Shown here one piece after another: positions 36,605 through 44,549 of a stretch of 64,000 nt of DNA. The position numbers were made by a program, and so were the translations under genes. Within the stretch, counting starts at the first letter, position 1. Every line of letters begins with the position of its first letter. The notes beneath the pieces are model-generated. The model was not told where the DNA came from. It saw nothing but the letters and a program-made list of their open reading frames with translations, and made no database searches. This DNA comes from an uncultured Acetatifactor sp. Its GTDB lineage: Bacteria; Bacillota; Clostridia; Lachnospirales; Lachnospiraceae. Location: NCBI GenBank assembly GCA_910579755.1, contig CAJTVB010000006.1:120756-184755 (forward strand), read 5' to 3'.

Positions 36605-37366
36605 CTATTTGCTGGTTTTGTAAGGCGCGTCTGCCGGGTAGCCGCCCTTCAGCTTTTGCATACCCCGCTGGATGGCATCCCGGGAGTTTTTCCAGTCGGC
36701 GTCTTTATTGCGGTAGTCGAATTTTTCTACCATCCAGGACACATCCTCCGCCAGACGGTTCATGTTCTGTTCCATGAGGGGAAGAAGGGTGGCGTAGAAA
36801 TCTTCCTGATCCCTGCCGGACAGACGGGTGTCGGCAGCCTGGCACAGATCGCCGAAATGGGACAGGCAGAAGCCTTTTCCGTTTTTGATCTTTTCCCGGA
36901 AGCTGTCGTCCTGCTTCCACAGGTAGAAAAAGGTATCCAGGTATCTTTCATAGGTATCCCGGTAGTGGGAGCAGATGTAACAGGAGGCTTCTTTTTCCCG
37001 GACCCAGCTGCTGATGGCGTTTCCTCCGGCCTCGGCCTTTTTGAATTTGTCCTTCAGGGAGGGCTTTCCGGGACGAAAGCCGGAAAAGGTTTTGTGCATC
37101 TCGCCGATCATGCGCTGATAGTGGGTCTTCAGGATCCAGGCGTTGCCCAGGGTATTGCCATAGTCGAACATTTTTTTGAAATGATCCCGGCAGAACCCCG
37201 CTTTGTCTGTCATTTCCCTGATGTCCGCCTCCATGTAGGAGGAGCTGCTGCCCAGCACAAAGTCCAGAAGATCCTGTTCGATGCTCCTTTCAATGAAGCA
37301 GAAGGGACATTCGTCGCCGGCGTTTACCGCATCGTTCAGCGGAATGGTGTAGAGTTGTTCTTTCAT
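36605..37366 (-). CDS. DUF6062-type cytosolic protein with paired Cys/His motifs
   Basis: The 253-residue protein has no signal or membrane segment. It carries four metal-type motifs in two matching pairs: CPFC (residues about 20-23) with FCRDHF, then CYIC with FCLSHF. The symmetry suggests two zinc or iron sites formed by an internal duplication. The family is common in Lachnospiraceae and of unknown function as far as I know. ACGGAGGTG precedes the ATG. Confidence 0.75.
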   Translation of the reverse strand: MKEQLYTIPLNDAVNAGDECPFCFIERSIEQDLLDFVLGSSSSYMEADIREMTDKAGFCRDHFKKMFDYGNTLGNAWILKTHYQRMIGEMHKTFSGFRPGKPSLKDKFKKAEAGGNAISSWVREKEASCYICSHYRDTYERYLDTFFYLWKQDDSFREKIKNGKGFCLSHFGDLCQAADTRLSGRDQEDFYATLLPLMEQNMNRLAEDVSWMVEKFDYRNKDADWKNSRDAIQRGMQKLKGGYPADAPYKTSK

Positions 37367-37459
37367 GGGGCACCTCCGTGTATTGTGTATTTTGAGAGCG
37401 CTTTGTAAATGGAGCTGACTCTATTTTAGCGCAAAGGGTGAAAAATTACCAGGCTTTTT

Positions 37460-37502
37460 AGAAGCCCCTTAAATTCGTGCAAGCACGATTTTTGGGGCTT
37501 CT
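37460..37502. repeat. Long dyad, copy 1 of a hairpin repeat
   Basis: A 43-bp dyad pairs AGAAGCCCC with GGGGCTTCT around an inner TTCGTGC-AA-GCACGA hairpin. Its 39-bp core recurs with one change at 37619-37657. Confidence 0.85.
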
Positions 37503-37511
37503 GGGGAGGCA

Positions 37512-37582
37512 GAAAGTGGAACAGTTCAGCCGCGCCACTCGCAAAGCCGTGCCTGCGGCCCTTTTCGCTGCTTCACAGCTGC
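37512..37582 (-). repeat. Dispersed repeat copy B, between the two dyads
   Basis: The reverse complement (GCAGCGAAAAGGGCCGCAGG, then CACGGCTTTGCGAGTGGCG) resembles copy A at 31703-31766. AACAGTTCAGCC at 37520-37531 is also repeated inverted at 37668-37679, so the whole 37460-37680 block looks like a composite non-coding element. Confidence 0.55.
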
Positions 37583-37607
37583 CTTTGCTCGTATGCTGGC
37601 GCTCCCT

Positions 37608-37668
37608 CAGTCCCAGATAAGCCCCTCAAATTCGTGCAAGCACGATTTTTGGGGCTTATCTGGGACTG
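37608..37668. repeat. Long dyad, copy 2 of a hairpin repeat
   Basis: An 18-bp perfect stem (37608-37625 with 37651-37668) surrounds the same TTCGTGC-AA-GCACGA core as copy 1, giving a 61-bp dyad. It could act as a bidirectional terminator. Together with copies 1 and B it fills the 37409-37680 gap, which holds no gene. Confidence 0.85.
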
Positions 37669-37707
37669 GCTGAACTGTTAATGAAAATTAAGAATTGTTT
37701 TGTTGTA

Positions 37708-37736
37708 TTGTTTGGATCAAGAGGCTACTATATATT
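37708..37736 (+). promoter_or_regulatory. Promoter of the MBOAT/SGNH pair
   Basis: TTGTTT (37708-37713) and TATATT (37731-37736) are 17 bases apart, about 40 bases before the TTG start at 37776. Confidence 0.6.
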
Positions 37737-37775
37737 TTGGGATAATTAAAGAAGTAACGAAAGATGTGATAACAT

Positions 37776-39185
37776 TTGATATTCAGCAGTATAGAATTCT
37801 TACTTTGTTTTCTTCCTGCTTTTTTGATATTATACGGTCTGGCTCCTGCAAAGATGAAAAATGTTGTGCTTCTCACGGGAAGTCTTATTTTTTATGCCAT
37901 TGGGGAGCCCCGGTATCTGCTTTTGCTGATGGTTTCGGTGCTGGTAAACTATGTGCTTGGCCTGCATCTGGAGCAGAGAGGAAAACGGAAGGATAAGAAA
38001 AAGGGTCAAAAGATAAAAACACAGAGGGGAAGCAGATCCGAGAGAAAAAGGAGGCTGCTTTTGGTTCTGGCCGTGGTGGGGAACATTAGTGTCCTGGCGG
38101 TGTTTAAGGGCGGCCTGGGTGAGAAGGGGCTTCCGCTGGGCATCAGCTTTTATACCTTCCAGATTCTGTCTTATCTGATCGATGTATACCGGGGAGATCA
38201 GCGCAGGGAGGATTCCTTTGTGAGACTTGCCACGTATGTGGTCATGTTTCCGCAGCTGATATCCGGTCCGATTGTCAGTTATGGCGAGGTGAAGGAGAGG
38301 CTTCGCCGAAGAGAATTTTCGGCTCGTGGGATACAGGACGGGCTGAAGGTATTCACCATGGGACTGGCGGCCAAGGTTTTACTGGCGGATCGAATCGGGC
38401 TGCTATGGCATGAGGTTCAGGTGACAGGTTATGAGAGCATCTCCACACCGCTTGCCTGGCTGGCGGCATTTGCTTTTTCCATGAAGATCTATTTTGATTT
38501 TTATGGATACTCGCTTATGGCCATGGGCTTGGGAAGGATCCTGGGCTTTGAGCTGCCCGAAAATTTCAGGGAACCATATATGGCGCGTTCCATCCGGGAT
38601 TTTTACCGCAGATGGCATGTCACCCTGGGAAGGTGGTTTTGTCGGTATGTGTATATTCCGCTGGGAGGAAGCAGGGTCGGAGAGCTTCGCACTGTATGCA
38701 ATCTGCTGGCAGTATGGTTTTTGACATCCATATGGCATGGAGGGACGGCAAACTTTTTGATCTGGGGAATGTTTTTATGGCTGTTCATTGTGTTGGAAAG
38801 GCAGCTGGACAGGCTGGGTGTATCCAGAATTTTTCAACGAGGCATAGGCAGAGCGATCCCGCACCTGTATTTGTGGATTGTGATTCCGGTGACCTGGGTG
38901 TGCTTTGCCGTCACGGATGTGAGCCAGCTTCAGGTTTACCTGGAAAGAATGCTTGGCATGATACAGGAAGGGCGGATCAGCGCCGGGGATTGGATCAGGG
39001 CACTGCAGAATTACGGCGGGCTGTTTATTGTGGGTGTCATTGCATGTACCTCATGGGTCAGGAAGTTTTTTGCAAAATGGAAGGACAGTCCGGTGGTAAG
39101 TATTTTGCTGGTGGTTCTTTTCTGGATCTGCGTGTGGAGGCTGCAGGTGGAGGGGCAAAATCCCTTTATGTACACTAATTTCTAA
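37776..39185 (+). CDS. MBOAT-family O-acyltransferase (AlgI/DltB type)
   Basis: The 469-residue polytopic membrane protein starts MIFSSIEFLLCFLPAFLILYGLAP, the standard MBOAT start, and has LPLGISFYTFQILSYLIDVYRGD, MFPQLISGPIVSYGEV, and the active-site His321 in SIWHGGTANFLIWG. Such proteins move acetyl groups across the membrane onto surface glycans. An unusually basic loop (residues about 72-95) follows the second helix. An in-frame stop just upstream forces the TTG start at 37776; the ribosome site (GAAAG) is weak. The next gene encodes the usual SGNH partner. Confidence 0.92.
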   Translation: MIFSSIEFLLCFLPAFLILYGLAPAKMKNVVLLTGSLIFYAIGEPRYLLLLMVSVLVNYVLGLHLEQRGKRKDKKKGQKIKTQRGSRSERKRRLLLVLAVVGNISVLAVFKGGLGEKGLPLGISFYTFQILSYLIDVYRGDQRREDSFVRLATYVVMFPQLISGPIVSYGEVKERLRRREFSARGIQDGLKVFTMGLAAKVLLADRIGLLWHEVQVTGYESISTPLAWLAAFAFSMKIYFDFYGYSLMAMGLGRILGFELPENFREPYMARSIRDFYRRWHVTLGRWFCRYVYIPLGGSRVGELRTVCNLLAVWFLTSIWHGGTANFLIWGMFLWLFIVLERQLDRLGVSRIFQRGIGRAIPHLYLWIVIPVTWVCFAVTDVSQLQVYLERMLGMIQEGRISAGDWIRALQNYGGLFIVGVIACTSWVRKFFAKWKDSPVVSILLVVLFWICVWRLQVEGQNPFMYTNF

Positions 39186-39293
39186 TGTCAGCCGGGCGGC
39201 AGTCAGGGAGAGGCCAGTTCTGAGCCGTGGGCTTTGTGGAGGATAAGGCATATCTGTCTCGGATGTGCATGAGATACGTTTGGAGGTTTTAGA

Positions 39294-40391
39294 TTGAAGT
39301 GGTTTCGAAAATGGCATTATCTCATATTGTTTCTGACCGCGGGAGTGGTTTATCTGTCCTGCTTTGATAAATGGCAGGTTTACGCCGGGCCTCTGGAGAA
39401 GGTGAAGGATTTTTATGACAAGGTGGTTTTGGGTATGGATTCCGGGGAGGGAGCTCCGGGTACCGGAGAGGGGCTTTGGAAGGATGGTCAGAAGGAGTCA
39501 CAAAGCCACGGGGAAGACGTATCTGGAACGGGTCAGAGTGGTCTGGATGAGACTGATTTCTCCGACGGCCAGTTTTCCGGGACAAATCTTGGGCAAAACC
39601 CAGGGAGCCCGGAGGGGCAGAACCCGGGGAGTCCGGAGGGGCAAAACCCAGGGAGCCCGGAGGGGCAGAACCCGGGGAGTCCGGAGGGGCAGAATCCGGA
39701 GAGCACGGACGGGCAGGAGCCGGGAGACGGAGATGCGGTGCCTCAAAAGCCTGAACTGACCTATATGGAGGTGGAGGACAGATATTTTGCAGACGCTGTG
39801 TTTATAGGGGATTCCAGAACCGTCGGAATGTATGAGTATGGGGGGCTGGGAGACATTTCCACCTTTTATGCTTCCACGGGGTTGACGGTATATAAGCTGT
39901 TTGATGCCGAGATCGCCCAGGTGGAGGAGCAGAAGAAAAAGGTATCTGTGGAAACGGCCCTGCAGCAAAAGCAGTTTGCAAAGATCTATCTGATGATCGG
40001 GATCAATGAGATGGGCAGAGGGACGGTGGAGACTTTTATTGAAAAATATAAAGAGGTAGTGGGGCATCTGCAGGAGCTGCAGCCGGATGCCATTATCTAT
40101 GTTCAGGGGATTATAAAGGTGACCACGGCCCGGTCAGAGCAGGGAGATTATATCAATAACGAGGGGATCGTGGCTCGGAATGAGGAGCTGGCGAAGCTGG
40201 CGGATAACGAAAAGATTTTTTATCTGGATGTGAACCCGCTGATCTGTGACGAAACCGGAGGAATGGAGCCTGAATATACGGGTGACGGAGTGCATCTGAA
40301 GGCGAAATACATTGACATTTGGAAAAACTTTCTGAAGAGCCATGCCGTATCGGAGGAATACCTGGAGGCAATAGCACTAAGTAAACAATAA
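39294..40391 (+). CDS. Membrane-anchored SGNH/GDSL hydrolase-type acyltransferase partner with a repeat linker
   Basis: The 365-residue protein has an N-terminal anchor (YLILFLTAGVVYLSCF), a flexible linker (about 40-150) with four perfect GQNPGSPE octapeptides plus one degenerate unit, and an SGNH domain. The nucleophile is Ser174 in FIGDSRTVG, the oxyanion Asn is in MIGINEMG, and Asp331/His334 lie in GDGVHLK. With the upstream MBOAT protein it likely completes transfer of an acyl group onto a surface glycan. The start is TTG 39294 with TGGAGG upstream. Confidence 0.87.
   Translation: MKWFRKWHYLILFLTAGVVYLSCFDKWQVYAGPLEKVKDFYDKVVLGMDSGEGAPGTGEGLWKDGQKESQSHGEDVSGTGQSGLDETDFSDGQFSGTNLGQNPGSPEGQNPGSPEGQNPGSPEGQNPGSPEGQNPESTDGQEPGDGDAVPQKPELTYMEVEDRYFADAVFIGDSRTVGMYEYGGLGDISTFYASTGLTVYKLFDAEIAQVEEQKKKVSVETALQQKQFAKIYLMIGINEMGRGTVETFIEKYKEVVGHLQELQPDAIIYVQGIIKVTTARSEQGDYINNEGIVARNEELAKLADNEKIFYLDVNPLICDETGGMEPEYTGDGVHLKAKYIDIWKNFLKSHAVSEEYLEAIALSKQ
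39591..39710 (+). repeat. 24-bp tandem repeat in the SGNH protein linker
   Basis: Four 24-bp units encode GQNPGSPE (39591-39686) and a fifth encodes GQNPESTD. Alternating CAAAACCCA and CAGAACCCG versions show a two-unit (48-bp) higher order. Copy number could change by slippage, altering linker length without frameshift. Confidence 0.9.
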
Positions 40392-40404
40392 CCGGATTTT
40401 TTTC

Positions 40405-40433
40405 TTGACGCTTGTCCTGTATCATATTATGAT
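40405..40433 (+). promoter_or_regulatory. Promoter of the uracil permease operon
   Basis: TTGACG (40405-40410) and TATGAT (40428-40433) are 17 bases apart. Transcription should start near 40440, 161 bases before the ATG at 40601. Confidence 0.8.
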
Positions 40434-40439
40434 GTTAGA

Positions 40440-40590
40440 CAGAGTGCGGAGGCCGGCGTGAGGACCGGTCCGCAGGGGGCGCCGCATTGCGGCAGGTATC
40501 TATTCATTGCGGGCGGCGGTCCGGAGGCAGAAGACCAAAACCGGAATGCCGCCCCGGCGCCGCCGGTCAGTAAGATCGGCGGATACAGGA
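40440..40590 (+). ncRNA. GC-rich structured 5' leader of the uracil permease (candidate cis-regulatory RNA)
   Basis: Three nested or consecutive stems are visible: GCGGA-gg-CCGG paired with CCGG-TCCGC (40446-40473), GCCGC-att-GCGGC (40481-40493), and GGGCGGC (40511-40517) with GCCGCCC (40548-40554) enclosing GGTC/GACC. The GC content is well above that of the flanks. It does not show the conserved cores of the purine, THF or preQ1 riboswitches as I know them. A PyrR-type or novel element is possible. Confidence 0.5.
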
Positions 40591-40600
40591 GGATGAGTTC

Positions 40601-41980
40601 ATGAGCGATAAGTCAAAATTGACCCTCGGAGAGAGCGGCATCTATGATGCCAAAGGACTGGGGGCGCCGAAGGTTGCTCTTTTGGGCCTTCAACACATGT
40701 TTGCCATGTTTGGCGCAACTATTCTGGTGCCCATGCTGACGGGGCTGGATGTTTCTACCACATTGTTGTTTGCCGGTCTGGGTACACTTCTTTTCCATTT
40801 GATTACAAAGGGGAAGGTACCGGCGTTTCTGGGTTCTTCTTTTGCTTTTCTGGGCGGATATGCCGCTATTGCTCCCATGCAGGATGCGGCAGGAGGGGCG
40901 CTTGATAACTCAAGGCTGCTGCCTTACGCCTGTTTTGGTGTGGCCTGCGCAGGTCTTATGTATCTTCTTCTTTCTCTTCTGATCAAGCTTTTCGGCACCG
41001 GGAAGGTCATGAAATTTTTCCCGCCTATCGTAACGGGCCCTATTATCATTGCCATCGGCCTGACTCTTTCTTCTTCCGCTATCGGAAATTGCTCTACAGA
41101 CTGGTTCATTGCCGTGACAGCCATTGTGCTGGTGGTGGCCTGTAACATCTGGGGGAAGGGAATGGTGAAGATCGTTCCTATTATCATCGGGGTCCTGGGC
41201 TCTTATTTGTTGGCGGCAGTGCTTGGGCGTGTGGATTTTGCTCAGGTTGCTTCGGCAGACTGGATCGGCTTTCCCGTCCATTGGGAGAAAACGGCGTTCT
41301 GGGCGTTTACCGACGGAGACTGGTCCCTGCTGGTAACTTCGGTCATCACCATCATGCCCATTGCATTGGCTACCATGGTGGAGCATATCGGCGATGTTTC
41401 CGCCATATCATCTACTGTGGGAAAAAATTATATCAAGGATCCCGGTCTGCACAGGACACTTCTGGGAGACGGTCTGGCAACCATTCTGGCCGCCATGTTC
41501 GGCGCGCCGGCCAACACCACCTACGGCGAGAACACGGGAGTGCTTTCCCTGACCAAGGTATTTGATCCCCTGGTGATCCGCATTGCGGCAGGCTTTGCCA
41601 TTCTGTTTTCCTTTTGCCCCAAGTTTGCGGCGGTGATCGGCTGTATGCCTGCGGCCACTGTGGGCGGCGTTTCACTGGTGCTCTATGGTATGATTTCCGC
41701 GGTAGGTGTCCGCAATATCGTGGAGACCAGATGTGATTTCTCCAAGAGCCGCAACGTGATTGTGGCCGCTCTGATACTGGTGCTGTCCATCGGTATTAAT
41801 TATAGCGCTGCCGGAGCGGTGGCATTTACGCTGGGAAGCATTACCATCAAGTTCTCGGGACTGGCAGTGGGAGCTATCGTGGGTATTTTGCTGAATGCGA
41901 TTCTTCCCGGAAAGGATTATGTGTTTAATGACGAAGTGCCTGATAAAACGGGAGTGTCCTTTGCAGTAAAGGGGAATTAG
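40601..41980 (+). CDS. uraA: Uracil/xanthine permease (NCS2 family, UraA-like)
   Basis: The 459-residue membrane protein begins with a short hydrophilic stretch and then ALLGLQHMFAMFGATILVPMLTGLDVS, the NCS2 signature. Later landmarks are KVPAFLGSSFAFLGGYAAI, FFPPIVTGPIIIAIGL, ALATMVEHIGDVSAIS and APANTTYGENTGVLSLTKV, which carries the conserved NCS2 substrate-site region. It imports uracil (or a related base) with protons. AGGAGG precedes the ATG. It is followed by the dipeptidase 18 bases later, so the two are probably co-transcribed. Confidence 0.93.
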   Translation: MSDKSKLTLGESGIYDAKGLGAPKVALLGLQHMFAMFGATILVPMLTGLDVSTTLLFAGLGTLLFHLITKGKVPAFLGSSFAFLGGYAAIAPMQDAAGGALDNSRLLPYACFGVACAGLMYLLLSLLIKLFGTGKVMKFFPPIVTGPIIIAIGLTLSSSAIGNCSTDWFIAVTAIVLVVACNIWGKGMVKIVPIIIGVLGSYLLAAVLGRVDFAQVASADWIGFPVHWEKTAFWAFTDGDWSLLVTSVITIMPIALATMVEHIGDVSAISSTVGKNYIKDPGLHRTLLGDGLATILAAMFGAPANTTYGENTGVLSLTKVFDPLVIRIAAGFAILFSFCPKFAAVIGCMPAATVGGVSLVLYGMISAVGVRNIVETRCDFSKSRNVIVAALILVLSIGINYSAAGAVAFTLGSITIKFSGLAVGAIVGILLNAILPGKDYVFNDEVPDKTGVSFAVKGN

Positions 41981-41998
41981 GCGGCAAGGAGGATATTT

Positions 41999-43087
41999 AT
42001 GAGAGTCATTGACATGCACTGCGATACCATTGACAGACTGCTTGGCCAAAAGGATCAGGGGAATCCGGGGGCACTGCGGAAAAATGAGGTTCATATCGAT
42101 CTGCTTCGGATGAAGGAGAGCGGGTATATGCTTCAGAATTTTGCGCTGTTTGTGGATTTGGGCGGGGAGGAGGATCCCTGGGACAGGGTATGCAGACTCT
42201 ATGACCATTACAGACAGGAGCTGGAGCGAAACAGTGACTTGATTGCTCCGGTTCTGGGCTGTTCGGATATCGCCGCCAATGACGCGTCGGGCAGGATGTC
42301 ATCCCTGCTTACCGTGGAGGAGGGCGGTGTCTGCGGGGGAGATCCGGAAAAGCTTCGCCGCCTGTACGATATGGGAGTGCGGATGCTTACTCTGACCTGG
42401 AATTACCCAAATGAGCTGGGATACCCGAATCTGAATACGGAAAAAAGAAGAGAGGCCCGCAGATTCAGCAATGCCTTGCGGGAATTGGAACCGGGAAGCA
42501 AAGAATATCTTGAAACGCAAAGCCTTGCCCAGAGCGCCTATGAACAGATGAGCCATACCCCGGAGACAACCCGGGGGCTGACGGAAAAGGGCAGGCAGTT
42601 TGTGGAGGAGATGGAAGCGCTGGGCATGATCCCGGATGTGTCCCATTTGTCCGACGCCGGCTTCTATCAGGTGCTGGAGAGCACGAAGAAGCCCTTTGCG
42701 GCCAGTCATTCCAATGCCAGAGCAGTCTGTCCCAGCGTCAGGAATCTGACGGATCAAATGATTCGGAAGCTGGCGGACCGGGGAGGCGTCATGGGCCTGA
42801 ACTTCTGTGCGGATTTTCTGGAGGAGGCTCCTGTGGGCGTGAGGAATCCCGGGAACCTGGAGGCCTTTGTGAGGCATGCCAGACACATTGTCAATGTGGG
42901 AGGCTTGGAGGTGCTGGGGCTGGGGAGCGATTTTGACGGTATCGACACCAATGATGCGATGCCGGGGGTCCAGAGCATGAACGTGCTATGGGAAAGGCTG
43001 CACAAAGCCGGTTTTTCGGAGGATGCGCTGGATCAGATCTTTTGGAAAAATGTGCTTCGTTTGTATAAGGATACGCTGGAGGATTAG
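41999..43087 (+). CDS. Membrane dipeptidase (peptidase M19, renal dipeptidase family)
   Basis: The 362-residue TIM-barrel metalloenzyme begins MRVIDMHCDTIDRLL, where HxD binds zinc. Further markers are LLTVEEGG (bridging Glu), LTWNYPNELG, MIPDVSHLSDAGF and PFAASHSNARAV with zinc His residues, and LGLGSDFDGID near the end. It hydrolyses dipeptides, including D-residue dipeptides in some members. No signal peptide is present, so it is cytosolic. AGGAGG precedes the ATG by 6 bases. A clear terminator follows the gene. Confidence 0.93.
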   Translation: MRVIDMHCDTIDRLLGQKDQGNPGALRKNEVHIDLLRMKESGYMLQNFALFVDLGGEEDPWDRVCRLYDHYRQELERNSDLIAPVLGCSDIAANDASGRMSSLLTVEEGGVCGGDPEKLRRLYDMGVRMLTLTWNYPNELGYPNLNTEKRREARRFSNALRELEPGSKEYLETQSLAQSAYEQMSHTPETTRGLTEKGRQFVEEMEALGMIPDVSHLSDAGFYQVLESTKKPFAASHSNARAVCPSVRNLTDQMIRKLADRGGVMGLNFCADFLEEAPVGVRNPGNLEAFVRHARHIVNVGGLEVLGLGSDFDGIDTNDAMPGVQSMNVLWERLHKAGFSEDALDQIFWKNVLRLYKDTLED

Positions 43088-43144
43088 GGAAAAAGAGGAT
43101 TCAATCGTTGTTTTGGAGCAGAGGCTCCGAAGAAATGATAGTTG

Positions 43145-43180
43145 CAGCATCTAAGCCAAATGGTTTGGATGCTGTTTTTT
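43145..43180 (+). terminator. Rho-independent terminator after the dipeptidase
   Basis: A 13-bp stem with two G-T pairs (43145-43157 with 43162-43174), an AAAT loop and six T (43175-43180). It separates the permease operon from the recombinase region. Confidence 0.92.
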
Positions 43181-43304
43181 ATGCGCAGGCCCGCATATGG
43201 AAGTTTGCCGTTTGGGCGGCATGCGGGCCGCGCGGCGAGCAGTGGAAAAGGGCGCTCCCCTGCTTGATTGTGCTCCGCTTAGGATCGCACTGCGGCGGAA
43301 GGGA

Positions 43305-44339
43305 ATGAAAGAAAGGATAGAGCGTGTTATGCTGACGAAAGAAAAAGCATCTTTAGAAATCAGTCAAAACTTAGAGGACCGCACGCCATATGTTGAGAAG
43401 AATTACGATACCTGGCTGGATGAATGGCTGTCTTTCCGGAAAATGAGAGTCAAGGAATCGAGCTATATCCGCTACCGTAATATGATTGATAACCATATAA
43501 GGCCATATTTAGGGCAGTGTATGATCCGGGAAATAGACACTTTTTCAATGGAAGAATATGTGTCACTGCTTTTGAAAAATGGACGGCTGGACAGACAAGG
43601 CGGACTTTCCGTAAAAAGTATTTCGGACATATTGACAGTGGTAAAGGAGAGCTTCCGATATGCAGGCGCCCATGGCGAGAACATCACCTGCTGTTTTGAA
43701 CACATCTGCGTCAAGCGAAAATTTCAGGATATGCGTGTGCTGAGCCGGCGGGAGGAAGGAGAATTGGTGGCATTCCTTTTAACGGATACGGATTCTTATA
43801 AATTAGGCGTGTTCCTTTCTCTGTATACAGGGATACGCATCGGGGAATTATGTGCATTGCAATGGAAGGATATATCGCTGAAGGATAAGACACTGCGGAT
43901 TTGCAAGACAATGCAGCGATTGCAAAAGCTAAGTCCGGGAGAAAATGAGAGAACTCATATAGTGATCAGTGAACCCAAAAGCCACATGGCTAAGCGGCTT
44001 ATCCCATTGCCGGATTTCGTGCTTGAGGTAATCGAGGTATTTGCGGGCCTGCCGGATGCTTATGTGGTCGCGAAAAAGGGGAAGGGTTATGTAGAGCCGC
44101 GGACAATGCAGAACCGTTTTAAACAATATGTAAACTTATGCGGGATTGAAGATATAAATTTTCATTCACTGCGGCATACGTTTGCCACCAGATGTGTGGA
44201 ATCAGGGTTTGATATTAAGAGTTTGAGTGAGATCTTGGGTCACTCCAGCGTAAAAATCACTTTAGATCGGTATGTTCACTCATCTTTGGAGCAGAAGCGT
44301 GTAAATATGGAAAAATTGAAAGCCTGTTATCCGGGCTGA
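43305..44339 (+). CDS. Tyrosine recombinase, probable DNA invertase for the adjacent promoter segment
   Basis: The 344-residue protein has an N-terminal SAM-like core-binding domain (NYDTWLDEWLSFRKMRVKESSYIRYRNMIDNHI) and the tyrosine recombinase catalytic domain. The catalytic set is complete: Arg178 in TGIRIGE, His287/Arg290 in HSLRHTFATR, His313 in LGHSS and Tyr323 in LDRYVHSS. It nicks DNA through a covalent Tyr-DNA link. The inverted repeat starts 32 bases after its stop, so the simplest reading is that it flips the promoter segment beside it. No excisionase, relaxase or phage gene is nearby, which argues against an ordinary integrative element. ATG 43305 or 43329 may be the true start; a longer frame back to 43197 has no ribosome site. 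Confidence 0.9.
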   Translation: MKERIERVMLTKEKASLEISQNLEDRTPYVEKNYDTWLDEWLSFRKMRVKESSYIRYRNMIDNHIRPYLGQCMIREIDTFSMEEYVSLLLKNGRLDRQGGLSVKSISDILTVVKESFRYAGAHGENITCCFEHICVKRKFQDMRVLSRREEGELVAFLLTDTDSYKLGVFLSLYTGIRIGELCALQWKDISLKDKTLRICKTMQRLQKLSPGENERTHIVISEPKSHMAKRLIPLPDFVLEVIEVFAGLPDAYVVAKKGKGYVEPRTMQNRFKQYVNLCGIEDINFHSLRHTFATRCVESGFDIKSLSEILGHSSVKITLDRYVHSSLEQKRVNMEKLKACYPG

Positions 44340-44359
44340 CGGAAGGAGCAGAGGAGAGA

Positions 44360-44390
44360 TATTTCGTCAAGTAAAACACTCTACGAAATT
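44360..44390 (+). repeat. Left recombination site candidate (IRL)
   Basis: GTAAAACACTCTACGAAATT (44371-44390) matches IRR perfectly in inverted orientation. With the bases to its left it forms an imperfect palindrome (TTTCGT ... ACGAAA) around a central AAAAC, the layout of a tyrosine recombinase core site. The outer arm differs from that of IRR. Confidence 0.85.
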
Positions 44391-44424
44391 AATTAGCTAT
44401 AAAAACCGCTTGTCAACGTAATTC

Positions 44425-44453
44425 ATTATACAAAGCATATGAAAATTTGTCAA
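44425..44453 (-). promoter_or_regulatory. Consensus promoter inside the invertible segment, now pointing toward the recombinase
   Basis: On the minus strand TTGACA (44448-44453) and TATAAT (44425-44430) are 17 bases apart, a perfect consensus on all three counts. In this orientation it reads leftward through IRL into the antisense strand of the recombinase gene. After inversion its boxes would lie at 44487-44492 and 44510-44515 on the plus strand, with a start near 44522 and 83 bases to the TnpB-like ATG. No comparable plus-strand promoter is seen between the repeats. Confidence 0.88.
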
Positions 44454-44549
44454 TACAGTGTGAAATCCAAAATTTAGATCCCCAAATCAGTATTTGCTGT
44501 ATTTGGTCGTATATAAAGGGAAATAAGCGCGCAGCGCAGGATTATAGAG

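Noticed and set aside
40440..40590. Purine, THF or preQ1 riboswitch before the uracil permease.
   Set aside because: The conserved core bases of these classes are absent; only generic GC-rich stems are seen.
43197..43304. N-terminal extension of the recombinase back to 43197.
   Set aside because: Residues are Arg/Ala-rich and unlike recombinases, and no ribosome site precedes that ATG.
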